A DNA stretch of 64,000 nt. Source: Galeopsis tetrahit. Lineage: Eukaryota; Streptophyta; Magnoliopsida; Lamiales; Lamiaceae. This document shows, in pieces, positions 1 to 14,217 of the stretch; within the stretch, counting starts at the first letter, position 1, and each line of letters opens with the position of its first letter. Location: positions 83,896,472-83,960,471 of the forward strand of contig OY776122.1 of the NCBI GenBank assembly GCA_963675135.1, in the 5' to 3' direction. The notes below the pieces were generated by a model, which saw only the letters and a list, made by a program, of their open reading frames with translations, did no database searches and was not told where the DNA came from. The translations under genes and the position numbers were made by a program.

Positions 1-1976
1 CCCATGTTCAGTATTATTCTTGGCTAAACCAGATGCTGTGAAATGTGCATTAATACTGTAATTAGAACAATCAAATTTGTCCTTATGTTAATTTAAAAAA
101 ATCTAAACTTAATTTGTAGGAGTAATATTATTTTTTCAACACGGTTTTCCGTCCCATAGTTTTATACATACTTAGTTTTTTGCGCTCATTTTGTGTTATT
201 AAAATTTTAATATATGTTTTTTTTTCCGGATATGTCATTGTTTAATAGTGTAATAGTGTTTGCAGCATGTACATGATAACAATCATTAGTCCGTTCAAAA
301 TTTTATTTTTAATAAGTTCTATTATAGACTAGTTCTTTATTTAATTGTGTTGAATTTCATTTTGAAATATTTACAAACGGCTTATGAGTTCATACATTTG
401 ATCTTCTCTTTCTAAATTTTGATTTCAACAACTTTAACAAATCATTTCTTATTCCTCTAAACTTTAAAATGGACTAATAAAATATTGAATCGAAACCCTC
501 TCCATTCACATCTTTTCAACAAATTGTTGAGCCTCTTCACTAAATAATCCATTCCTAATAGTAAGCATGCAATGAGTTAACCGTGATTATCATAATTTAT
601 AATTAATTCTCTTGCACCGGATCAATAATTAACAAATTAAGTGGGTATTAAAACATCTTCTATAGGCCAGAACATTTCCAATGTTTTTTTCATTATTTTC
701 ACCTAGATTATACATTAGTTTATTATTATTGCTTGATTAAAATTAAAGATAAAATTATTAATGTAAAATACTGTAGTTCCTAGTAATCTATAGTTCGATA
801 AGGATTGTGCAATCCCATATTCATCATTTCAGCATTCTTTAAAACTACTTTACCTCTCCCATTATTACTCATGATCAACTTTGTAGACCTTAATTAGTTT
901 CTTAATCACGAAATTAAATTACAATAATCGATTGCTCTTGATTAGGATCATGCAATTCGAGGACCACTACATAACTTCAAGAAAAGCGTTTGTTGCACAT
1001 GAAAAGTTTGCTTTGAAGAAGAGGCTGTTGTATGGGAAATATAGCCAACCAACTGTCTTTATGTGATTAATCAAATTAAACTACACAATACTTGTTCTTT
1101 TAGGAAATATTGAATTTAAAACAGAGATCTCGAAAAGAAACCGTCACACAGCCAGACGAGGTATAATTTAGACATGACTTTAACATTTTAAAACGAGTGA
1201 TATTATTTTGTAATCTTTAGGAGTTAACCTGGTGCTGTCAACTTGAGACTTAAAAGTATGTTTCTCTCTATATCTCAAATTCTAAATTCTCAAAGTGCAA
1301 ATAATTCATAAATAGCTAGTCAATACAAAACTCTGCTCTGACTTCAATTGAGCCACCGCTGATCCCCCGAATTAGTCGGGATTGCTTTTAAAATAAATCA
1401 ATATATTTAGATTTGAAGAAAAAAAAACTTACATCGTGGGGTCTTCTGTGAGACAAATTCATTTATGAGACGAAGCTCCACTTGTATATTTATATATTAT
1501 TATTTTGTTTCAAAATACAATTCGAATAGGATTATAGCCTCATATATCATAATTTATAAGTGATGAGAATCATGTATAAGACTTTCATATAAATATTTAT
1601 CTTTTTATTTTTTTAGGGGCAAAAGTCGAATATTGGATAAACATGGATACATGATTCTGTAGTGGTCCAAAATAACTTTTTGGCTCGTACGCATAGTTTT
1701 AATTTTTAAATGGTCCCTATAAGGTAGTCCAAATAATAAATTAGTATTTTGGTTCGAAAAAACATTATATTTATCATTTGGATTGGCGCCTCTGGCTCTA
1801 ATTTAAAAAAAATATAAGCCATCATCTAAATCTAAGAGCTTTTCAATTTGATCGGTTGGTAATTGAATAAAAAATTGCTACTTTTTTTAGTCAATTGTCA
1901 AAAGTAGATAAGAACTATTGCCTTCCTAAATTTATTATCCGGATATGTTTGATGTGCGTCTTCAACATACTAGCAG
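1..1976. other. AT-rich intergenic sequence, no gene seen
   Basis: No open frame of convincing length, no splice-linked coding pattern and no recognised repeat was found. The sequence is strongly AT-rich with scattered homopolymer runs. Confidence 0.6.
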
Positions 1977-1978
1977 TA

Positions 1979-2212
1979 CTCCCTCCATCCCCTTATAAGC
2001 TTTCCGTTACTTTTTGACATAGGATTAAGATAAGTGATTAAAAAATAGATATAGTACAAATGATGTGATTGGAAAAAGGAAAGAGATGGAGAGAAAAAGT
2101 AAGATATAAAGTGATATGTAAGAAGAAATACTTACCAAAAAGGGTTATGGAAAACTTATAGACGAACGGACTAAAATGGTAAAATGGAAAACTTATAGGC
2201 GAACGAAGGAAG
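1979..2212. mobile_element. Stowaway-like MITE
   Basis: The left end reads TA-CTCCCTCCATCC and the right end GAACGAAGGAAG-TA, so degenerate terminal inverted repeats are bounded by TA dinucleotides, as in plant Tc1/mariner-type MITEs. A GAAAACTTATAG-type subterminal motif occurs twice near the right end (about 2149-2200), and the left end carries its inverse (CTTATAAGCTTTCC). There is no coding capacity. Confidence 0.6.
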
Positions 2213-3060
2213 TATTTAGTATTATAGTATACTTAGGGCAAGACCCGCGAAATTCGCGGGATGATAAAATAAATATTATTTAATAAATTTTAATATACTC
2301 CTAATTATTAAAAATCTAAACCGAAGAAAGATATATATAATTTTATTTATTTTATTAAAAAATAAAATGAAAGAAAAATGTGGAGAAAATAAGTTAGAAT
2401 AAATATAAAATAGAATTAGAAAACACTGATAAGAAATGAAATCAAGAAGGAAAGAGAAAATAATTTCAAATTTTTTTAAAAATTAAAATTATGGAATTAA
2501 AGAAATTTCAAGATTAAAATTTTTAGTGAGAAAATATAAAATAGAATTGTTTGAGAATGATGATTTAAAGAAAACAAATTAAAATAAAATATAAAATAGA
2601 AACGTAAATGGATAAAGATGAGATAGAAAGAAAATTGAGGGGAGAGAAGAAAGAGGAAAGAGAAAAAACAATTTTAAAAAAATTAAAATTACAGAATTTA
2701 AGAGAATTGAGGGGATAGACTTTATGCAGAGTTTGACTGACTTTTTTATTGATTTATATGCATTTTCATAGATTTGACAAGATTCTGAAATACACATTTT
2801 TTTATTTATTTACATGGATTTCCATAAACTATGCCCCTAAAACCATTGATGCAAACGTATATCGAACACACTTGTATATAAAAAAAATTATCTAAATTAT
2901 TTAGAAAAAATATCAAAAATATATTAGTTCAAAAAAATTCTTCACGGTTATACCTCTACTCATTTTCCATATAGCATTAACAATACTAGTTCTCAATGCA
3001 TTAGTTTCAATTCTTTGTTATGATTGGCTTTGAGCAATTCTTCTTCACATTCGACTGAAA
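2213..3060. other. AT-rich intergenic with a CCCGCG/CGCGGG palindrome
   Basis: No gene was recognised. A 17-bp near-perfect palindrome, CCCGCGAAATTCGCGGG, stands out at 2244-2260 in otherwise AT-rich DNA and may be the end of an unidentified repeat. Around 2720-2800 lies one copy of a TTGATTTATATG...TTTGACAAG motif that recurs as three tandem copies at about 8620-8790. Confidence 0.4.
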
Positions 3061-3070
3061 TTCATCCGAC

Positions 3071-3237
3071 ATTCTTTCCGAAGAAAGTTATGTAATCCAT
3101 TCTTTCCGAAGAAAGTTATGTAATCCAGCCCAAGGTAGTACTAACTCTCGACTCTCGACATTCTTTCCGAAGAAAGTTATGTAATCCATTCTTTCCGAAG
3201 AAAGTTATGTAATCCAGCCCAAGCTAGTACTAACTCT
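3071..3237. repeat. Nested tandem repeat (28 bp inside 89 bp)
   Basis: The unit ATTCTTTCCGAAGAAAGTTA plus TGTAATCC (28 bp) is repeated head to tail at 3071 and 3099. The block of two units plus a CCCAAGGTAGTACTAACTC spacer is then repeated at 3160, giving a period of 89 bp. The copies are almost identical, so the higher-order duplication is recent. No coding function is visible. Confidence 0.85.
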
Positions 3238-3429
3238 GCTTGGGTTTGAAATGGGCATGGCGAGGATTGAATAATTGCATTTCTGGAGTGACGACCTTGA
3301 CCACCAAAATTTTTAGTCGGAGTGACGACCTTGATATTGCTAACATAACTAGGCTGTGTAGGATTTTGTGGGATTTTGTGGTTCGAAATACAGCAAGAAT
3401 GTTTGTTTTTTCTCTACTTTCTTCTCTTT

Positions 3430-3700
3430 CAGAGTTTATGAGAGAATCCGTTGAAATCTCTACTTTTTAGAAGAGATTTTGAATAGTGAAATTTATTTAT
3501 ATTTTTTAAGGAGAATCCAACGAAATCCATAGAGTATTAAAATCCATAGATGGTTGAATACCTAAAGATTTCTAAAGACTTTTTAAAATTCGTATTGAAT
3601 ACCTCAAAATTTTGAAAGACTTTTAAAAATCCGGATTGAATACCCCCAGATTTTAAAAGTACAATAAAATCCAACATAATCTCAATTGAATACACCCTCC
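3430..3700. repeat. MITE-like AT-rich repeat, copy 1
   Basis: The segment from about 3438 (CCGTTGAAATCTCTACTTTTTAGA then GATTTTGAATAGTGAAATTT) is closely matched at 8818-8920. It ends in repeated TTGAATACC / ACTTTTAAAA words. It has no coding capacity and its superfamily is not assigned. Confidence 0.45.
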
Positions 3701-4224
3701 TTAGAATTAGTATATAAGTGAGATATTAATACAGAAAAAAGATATTGAATTTCAAAATTGTGAAAGTAGAATAATATTTCGGAAGAGATTTTTTTTTTTT
3801 AAATATTAAAAGTAAATAAAGGAAAGGGTTTTTTTTTTTTTTTGAAAATAAGGAAAGGGTTCAATGCCTATAATACGTGTTGTGAATGTATAGGTCAACA
3901 ATATTTTCTGTGACCATGAAATTAACACTAAACACAATTCTGAAATAGGGAATGAAGTAAGATAAAATAAAACAAAGTTATTTTCTTTTTCAAAATTTAG
4001 CATATTTAAAAACTAAGCGTAGTCTCATAAAATCATATATTCAGATAATCTTAAGAGCAATATATATAAGTGAGTAGAATTTAGATAATTTTTATTGGGT
4101 AGTTTTATTGGGTACACAATATTAGTTGAATGATATTAGTAATTTCATGAGTAGTATTAATTTTTCCAGTGTAGTGTATTTGTTGTTCAATATTTATTAT
4201 CTAGATTTGATTTATAAAAGAACA

Positions 4225-5090
4225 ACGTATTGGCCTGACTAAATGCCCTCCCCTCTGCATTTATGTGTTCACCCCTCTGATGTTTTTACCCACCACGGTT
4301 GAGTTCACCCCCACTTATTTTTCAAATTTACATTTTCCTCATAAATCCTAACCCTAATTTTATTTTGCATTTTCAATTTTTTTTTTTGAATTACATTAAA
4401 TATTCATCCATTTTCCCCTCCCCATGACTCGAAACCAGGATCTAAAGCATAGCTGCCTAGTTAATGGTGCTCTAACCACTATCCAACTTCGTCGCATTTT
4501 TAATTTTCTACCGCCTCCAACTTTCTTGTCTCTCTTTTACAGTTGCTCTTTCCGTTGCTCACCGCCATACTGCCCCTGCGTCGAGCGACGCAAAACCCCA
4601 CCCCCTGCGTCATCCAAGATTAGTTTGGATCTTTTTTTTTTTTTTCCTTTTGAATCAACATTGAGGATGCTTTGAATCTGATTTTTTGTTTCGTTTTCAT
4701 TTTTTTTTTCTTCACATTTGTTGTTTTTTATTTTCAGATTTTGGCTTATTTGATTATTTTTTTCCGACTTTTCTGATTTTGCTCGGATAATTTTTTCGAG
4801 AATTTGTGTTTTTTCGGAAATATTTCAATTCCTTTTTCGAGATTTGTGTGTAATTATGATAGTTTTTTCTGAAAATTGTGTTTTCTAAAAATATATGTAA
4901 CTCGAGTGTTGACTCTCATCTACAAATGAGGAATGTATAAATTAGTATTAATTAAATTATATTATGTGTAAATTAGTAGAAGGATAACTTTTTTTTTTTT
5001 TTTTTGGGGTTATCGGTGACCCAACGTATTTGATGGAATGATAATTCAATGCCCAGATGATATTTCACGAGTTGAGGCTCGCAATTAAGC
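4225..5090. mobile_element. Fragment related to the large MULE at 28008-31677
   Basis: At about 4266-4320 there are GTTCACCCCTCTGATG and CCACGGTTGAGTTCACCCCC words, the same subterminal repeat words that fill 28050-28320. At 4920-4985 the words AATGTATAAATTAG and TATGTGTAAATTAGTAGAAG match the interior near 31225-31290. Clear terminal inverted repeats and a target-site duplication were not found. A SINE interrupts the fragment at 4382-4493. Confidence 0.4.
4382..4493 (-). mobile_element. tRNA-derived SINE, copy 1
   Basis: Read on the minus strand it has a tRNA-like head (GTGGTTAGAGCACC, A-box region), a B-box-like stretch from the complement of ATGACTCGAAACCAGGATCT, and a poly-A tail (poly-T at 4380-4387 on +). 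It is flanked by an imperfect target duplication, GCATTTTCAATTTT (4368-4381) and GCATTTTTAATTTT (4494-4507). This copy has lost part of the A-box region and has diverged from the copies at 8139 and 63321. Confidence 0.7.
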
Positions 5091-5098
5091 CATTTAGG

Positions 5099-5746
5099 TA
5101 GGGTCTGGCTATATACTCCAGATTTGTTAAGTATACTCCCCCTCTTTATTTATTACTAATTTAATAATTATATAAAATACCTAAATTATCCTTATACTAA
5201 AATTGAAGGAGTAGTGACCTCCGGCCACGCCGCCTCCACCACTTCCAGGTTCCAGCATCCAACATCATCCAAAAAAAAAACTTTAAAATCTCATAATTTT
5301 TTTTATATAATTTTTCGACTATATACATTCTCATTGACAAAAATGGTTGGTCGACCATATAGACTCTCGTCGACAATAATTTATCGACGAAAATGTATAT
5401 GATCGACTTGATGTATCGAAATTTAAAAAAAAAATACAATATACTGTACCTGCAAACTTATGGCTTGTTTCGACGAAGGTGGGGAAAGGGCGAGGTTCCT
5501 GCTGCGTGAGAGAGAGAGAGGAGGGAGGGCGACACAGGGCAGCAGGGGACGACGACGGTGGACAAAAAAAACACATACCTGGTGTCAACGACAGCGTGGG
5601 AGGAGGCGGTGACAAGTTGGTGGGAGGAAGAAGAAGACGTGTTGAAATAGTGAGAGGAAGATGAAAAAATAAAAAATAGGGTTTCATGATTTATTAAGGG
5701 AAGTGTATCTATAATTTTAGATGTGTAAACAAGGAGGAGGGACATA
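5099..5746. mobile_element. Degenerate MULE-like element of the palindrome-bearing family (E0)
   Basis: The left end GGTCTGGCTATATACTCC and following TTTGTTAAGTATACTCCCCC match the left terminal repeat of the element at 6259-7392. The right end (AGGAGGAGGGACATAGGGCC) is a degenerate inverse. Inside are a degraded GTCGAC palindrome (about 5300-5430) and a GC/purine-rich tract (5465-5665). No convincing 9-bp target duplication was found. ORFs on both strands here follow from purine-rich low complexity and are not called as genes. Confidence 0.5.
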
Positions 5747-6249
5747 GGGCCTAGCGGGGTCATTGGGCCCCACCCTTTTTTTCTAATTTCTTTAATATAT
5801 ATTTTAAATGGTTTATTTTAGTCTAGTGCTCCTAAACCATGTTACAATTTATGCTATTGGTAATGATAATTTTTTTACCTTTTTCATTTTTTAAAATAGA
5901 ATAATCCATTTGCAAAAAAAAAAAAAAAAATTATTAATTACAGTTTTTTGTGTGTTTGTTTCTCTTTACACATGTTTAAGAAATATTGTTTGTTTATGAA
6001 AAAAGTTAACAAATAAAAAATAGAATATTCTATAAAATAATAGAGAGAAGACAAAGTATGTGTGATGGAGTATATTTTAAAAAAAGAAAAGAAACATACA
6101 TATTTTATGTGGACAGTCCAGAAAAAAAAAATACGAACTCTATATTATTATGTCGAGTTACATTTATTTTTATCTATTACGTTTGTATAGTATGTTAATC
6201 GGGCCCCACAACCCACAAAGTCTGACTCCGTTACTGTGTGTAAAAGAGT
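5747..6249. other. AT-rich intergenic, nothing recognised
   Basis: No coding pattern. A poly-A run lies at about 5915-5930 and there are short GA/AT tracts. It lies between two related MULE-like elements. Confidence 0.5.
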
Positions 6250-6258
6250 TTTAGGTAT

Positions 6259-7392
6259 GACGCTGACTATATACCCCTCCAGCTTTGTTAAGTATACTCC
6301 CCCATCCTATTTATTAATTTAATATTCATATAAAATACCTAATTTACCCTTTCATTAAAAATTCATTAGATAGATACACTCTTCAAATTTAAATTAAAGT
6401 TTACATTAGCCCTAACCCTAATTTAAGTGCAGTCACGCATCTTCGGCCGCCACTGCCGCCACACCATTATAAAAAAAACTTAGTTTAAAAAAAAATATTT
6501 TTCGACACTGGTTTACCGACGAAAAACACTCTTGTCGACGCCTGGTTTGCCGACGAAAAACACTCTTGTCGACACTGGTTTGCCGACGAAAAACACTCTG
6601 TCGAAAGTTTTTTTTTTTTTTTAAATATTAAAATTTTCAACACCTCTTGGTCGACGATATACATTATCGTCAACAATTATTTATCAACGATAGTGTATAT
6701 CGTCGACCAAGAGTTGTCGAATTTAAAAAAAAAAAAAGGAACTGTTGCTGTTGCGGGAGAGAATGAAAAAAAAAAAAGAAAAAAGAAAAGGATTGGGGCG
6801 TCGCTGGGGAAGGAGGGGCGGCGACGGAGGGAGGGGGCAGCAATATTGGAGAAGCTGTCGAAAAGAGAGAAAAGAAGAAAACAAAAAAATGCAGATGGTA
6901 AGATGGTGGGAGTGAAGGAGGAGGGGGTGGCGACTGTGGCCGAGAGAGGGAAGAGGGGCAGCAACGGTGGTCGAGAGAGGGAAGAGGGGCGGCGAAGGTG
7001 GCCGTGGGAAGGGAGGAGGGCAGCGAAAATTTACAGAAGAAGATGAAAAAAAAAAAGCAGTACCTGGCGGTGACGACACTGTGTCAGGCGGCGAAGGCGA
7101 CGGCGGCGCCGAAGACGAAGGTGGCGTTGTCGCCGGCGGCTTGGATGGATGGTGGAGGAGGAGAGGAATTAGGGTTTTAGTTTTTTTGGATTTTAAGAGA
7201 ATGGGGAAGAAGAAAAGAGGAATTAGGGTTTTAATAGGGGGAGTGCATTTAACATGTCATTTAAGAGAGAGAAGGGTAATTTGAGTAATTTTGGAGGAGT
7301 ACATCTAACATATACGGAGTATCATTTTAAGGGGGAGTGTATGAATCGGGGGAGTATATTTAATAAAGTTGGAGGGGTATATAGCCAGGGCC
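6259..7392. mobile_element. Non-autonomous Mutator-like element E1 with 9-bp TSD
   Basis: Terminal inverted repeats read GACGCTGACTATATACCCCT at the left and, in reverse complement, GGCCCTGGCTATATACCCCT at the right. The perfect 9-bp direct duplication TTTAGGTAT flanks them (6250-6258 and 7393-7401). This TSD length is characteristic of Mutator-like elements. The interior has a CCCTAACCCTAA word (6410-6421), a direct array of GTCGACACTGGTTTGCCGAC-type units (about 6497-6606), a long palindrome (6632-6724), and a GA-rich and GC-rich tract (6725-7180). No transposase was found. The long purine-strand ORFs are compositional. Confidence 0.85.
6632..6724. repeat. Variable-arm palindrome module in E1
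   Basis: The arm CTCTTGGTCGACGATATACA (6644-6663) is the exact reverse complement of 6694-6713. The loop side continues with ATTATCGTCAACAA / TTATCAACGATAG. This gives a potential cruciform or RNA hairpin of about 33 paired bases with few mismatches. Confidence 0.85.
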
Positions 7393-7401
7393 TTTAGGTA
7401 T

Positions 7402-8118
7402 TTCCGTGGGTACACATCCCCACTCCAAAACAGTAGCAGGCCCAAATTGGGATGGGCCTGGGTGCAATTCGCCATGTTTAAGTAAGAAGCTTCTAGATCT
7501 CCTTTGTGACAGCGAAGTCGGCATTCTTCAAACTTAACAAAACATGGCGTCAAAAAAAAAAAAAAAAACAAACAAACATGGCGTCAAAAGCTTGTTAGGT
7601 TTTTTTTATTATCTGAGTTGAATTCGGAGATGAGAATGGTTGGTGCATGCTGTGGGTGTGAGTGTGACTCGAGAAGAATGATACCATGGCAAAGATCCTT
7701 TTCACACCTCATTATACAAACTTAGGGAGGGACCCACTTCGCCTTTCCATACATTCATTCTCGTATAAGCGTTTGCCTTGGAGTATGCCAAATATAAAAT
7801 TTACGTTTCAATTGTTGTGGGAATCAAACATAAAATTCATGTTTATTAACAAAAACATGCATTGGTGAATTAATTCCATATTTGTAAGATTAATCTTTTG
7901 TTTCCAGGAAATAATATTATGGTTTTATTATCAAAGATATTGGTAAATCACTTCTATATTTGCAAGATACTATAATTTTATTTTATTTTTTTAAATAAAA
8001 ATTAATCTTGGTTTCCCAAAATATAAGACACTTGACAAAATTTGTTGTACTCGGGAACTAAATTTATTTAAATTAAAAAAATATAAGCATAAAATTTTTA
8101 ATTTATATTTTTACAATA
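7402..8118. other. Intergenic, no gene recognised
   Basis: Mixed AT-rich sequence. Short frames (for example 7686-7868) have no recognisable domain or splice partner. Confidence 0.5.
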
Positions 8119-8138
8119 TTTATCTCCTAACGCCAATT

Positions 8139-8249
8139 TTTTTTTTTTTTTTTTTTTATGGAAAGTTAAATATCCATCCCTTTTTTTCCCCTCCCCATAC
8201 TCGAATCCAGACCTAAGGAGTGGTGCTCTAACCACTTGAGCTATCTCAC
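8139..8249 (-). mobile_element. tRNA-derived SINE, copy 2
   Basis: On the minus strand it begins with the tRNA-like A-box word TAGCTCAAGTGGTTAGAGCA, then a B-box-like GGATTCGAGTATGG, and ends in a long poly-A (poly-T on +). The flanks TTTATCTCCTAACGCCAATT (8119-8138) and TTTATCTCCTAACACCAATT (8250-8269) form a 20-bp target duplication with one mismatch, the signature of LINE-assisted retroposition. Confidence 0.88.
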
Positions 8250-8549
8250 TTTATCTCCTAACACCAATTAATTGGACATTGATTTATTTTATCTACAATA
8301 TTCTTGAAAAGAGGAGTTTAGATTATTTTAATTCGCGTTTTAATGTGATAAAAAAATTATGTGTAACTTTTTTTTTTTATCAACAATCAGTTATAAGGAC
8401 GAAGTAAAATCTACACTTTTATTTTTTATTTCTTTCTACTTTCAAATTTACATTTCTTTATTCGACGAAATTCATTACTCTTTACATTTTCTTTATTCTA
8501 CTTCTTTTTATTTCAACTACACATTACACATTTAATATACTATTTTTTA

Positions 8550-8990
8550 AATATTTATTCAATTGAGATTCTATTGGATATTTTTGGACTCTAAAAAGTA
8601 TGTGGATTTATAAAATTCATAGAGTAGAGTTTGATTGACTTTTTTTTATTGATTTATATGAATTTTAATAAATTTGACAAAGTTTGACTGACTTTTTTTA
8701 TTGATTTATATGGATTTGATAGATTTGACAAGGTTTGACTAAACTTTTTTTTAATAATTTATATGAACTTTGATAGAATTGACAAGATTGTGAAATATAT
8801 ATATATTTTTTTAATTATCTGTTGAAATCTCAGTTTTTTAGAAAGATTTTGAATAGTAAAATTTATTTATATATTTTTTTTAAGAAGAATTCAACGAAAT
8901 TCATATAATATTAAAATGACTTAAAAGATTTTTTAAAATTTGTATCCTACCGAATCCACGACCAAATGAGATAGTATTCTTATTAATAAA
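8550..8990. repeat. MITE-like AT-rich repeat, copy 2, with a tandem array
   Basis: The words GTTTGACTGACTTTTTTTAT and TTGATTTATATG...TTTGACAA occur three times in tandem at about 8620-8790 with a period near 60-64 bp. Positions 8818-8920 match the copy at 3438-3535. No coding potential. Confidence 0.5.
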
Positions 8991-9126
8991 ATATAATTGA
9001 TCATGACAAGGTAAGCGGTCCGAGAATTCTTACATCGTTACTCCCGTGTGTATGAGCCTCAAAAGAAGGGTCAGATCCTCTGTGTTCCCAGCTGCCAGTC
9101 AAATAAATCGACGGTAGATATAGGGA

Positions 9127-9132
9127 CACGTG
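9127..9132. promoter_or_regulatory. G-box upstream of the MDAR gene
   Basis: ACACGTGG lies 183 bases before the MDAR start codon. CACGTG is the core bound by plant bZIP and bHLH factors. Whether it is functional is inference from position. Confidence 0.4.
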
Positions 9133-9309
9133 GATCAATCATGAGCTAATACACTCATCCAATGCGTTTATAACCATACCTATGCCTTTATGTACCTTCC
9201 CACATTTCTTTACTAAATCCCAAAGCTGATTAGAACCAAAAAAAATCGACTCTGATTATCCAGCGGAATCCTTCTCCGACAGATTGCAATCGATAATCGA
9301 ATCGGCTCT

Positions 9310-13193
<3,884 letters not shown>

Positions 13194-14029
13194 AACTTAG
13201 TTTCTTGATATTATTGCCAGTTTTTTATTTTTATCATTTGAATACAGTGGATAGTGGTGTGTTTTTACATTTTTAGCATTGTGGACTGTTTTTTCTCGTT
13301 GTGTTTCTCTTTCGCTGAGTATGGGATGATGATGCCTCTCGGCTCTCTCCCGCATGTTACTCTTGAATTTGAAATTACATCATTTTATCTTTGAATAAGA
13401 TCCAATTTACTTACACATTTGTTGGATTAATTACTACACGGATTCAGAATCTAGCTTTATTCATTTCGTCTTCAATATTTGTGTGTAATTATTTTAATAC
13501 ATGTTATGTTTTAAATAACAATATTTTTTAATACATGCCTTAAAATCAGTAAAATACCAAATTAAAATTGAGAATGCAGTGACATCTTTGTGTTGTCCTC
13601 CTCTCTTCCCCCATATTATTGTGTTTTCCTCCCTGGGGATGTAAGTTAGTCGAGTCAGTTCATGAGAGACTCGTACTCAATTTGAAAAAAAGTTTGAACC
13701 CGAGCTTGATATGACCTGCATCATGTATATTGTACCGAAGAATATGGTCATCCCATTGGAGATAATAAGATAAGCATGTGGAGGCATGTTGAGAATTGTG
13801 TGTTCATGTTTATTTATATGAGGCAGGGCATACAGCATTATGGTTTTGAACTTTGATAAAATACTATGTAGTTTGGAAGCTCAATTATCTATTTTCAATT
13901 AAAATGCTAATAAGTGTTTGTGTGTGTATATCATTCTCCTATTACATATAAATCCAATTAGAAACCTTGTTATATTGTGTTGTCGTTTTATTTTCCCAGT
14001 GCTAGGGTTAATTTGTTCATATTTGTACT

Positions 14030-14217
14030 TTGCATCTTGCTGGTTTCCGAAGTGTAGTTGCTGGTTTAACTTATGCATGCTGGAGTAGCCTTGTTTTCTT
14101 ATATCAAAATGTTACTCATATCTTTTCTTTTTTTTTTTGAAATTAATTCCTGTGCTTAATGAGGGTTCATGTAACTCCTTATTAGCGTCCCACATACCTG
14201 TTCCTCGAGGGTGAGTT
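14030..14217 (+). pseudogene. MDAR intron 2 / exon 3 fragment
   Basis: This segment repeats the end of intron 2 and all of exon 3 of the intact MDAR gene (10570-10790). Shared words include GGAGTAGCCTTGTTTTCTTA (GGAGTAACCTTGTTTTCTTA in the parent), ATACCTGTTCC and the donor-side CGAGGGTGAGTTG. The exon part has lost the acceptor (TCAGGTGG became TTCATGTA), gained a stop (TATGAACGT became TATTAGCGT) and lost about 12 bases of exon. Intron sequence is present, so it arose by DNA-level duplication and not from mRNA. Confidence 0.85.

Noticed and set aside
3240..3470. 76-aa frame after the tandem repeat
   Set aside because: No domain, and it runs into MITE-like repeat sequence.
6693..7284. Overlapping Lys/Arg/Gly-rich frames
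   Set aside because: Purine-rich low complexity inside E1. Frames overlap on both strands and no family fits.
8200..8250. Possible tRNA gene (A- and B-box words)
   Set aside because: Poly-A tail, long direct target duplications and two further copies show a tRNA-derived SINE. No cloverleaf could be completed.
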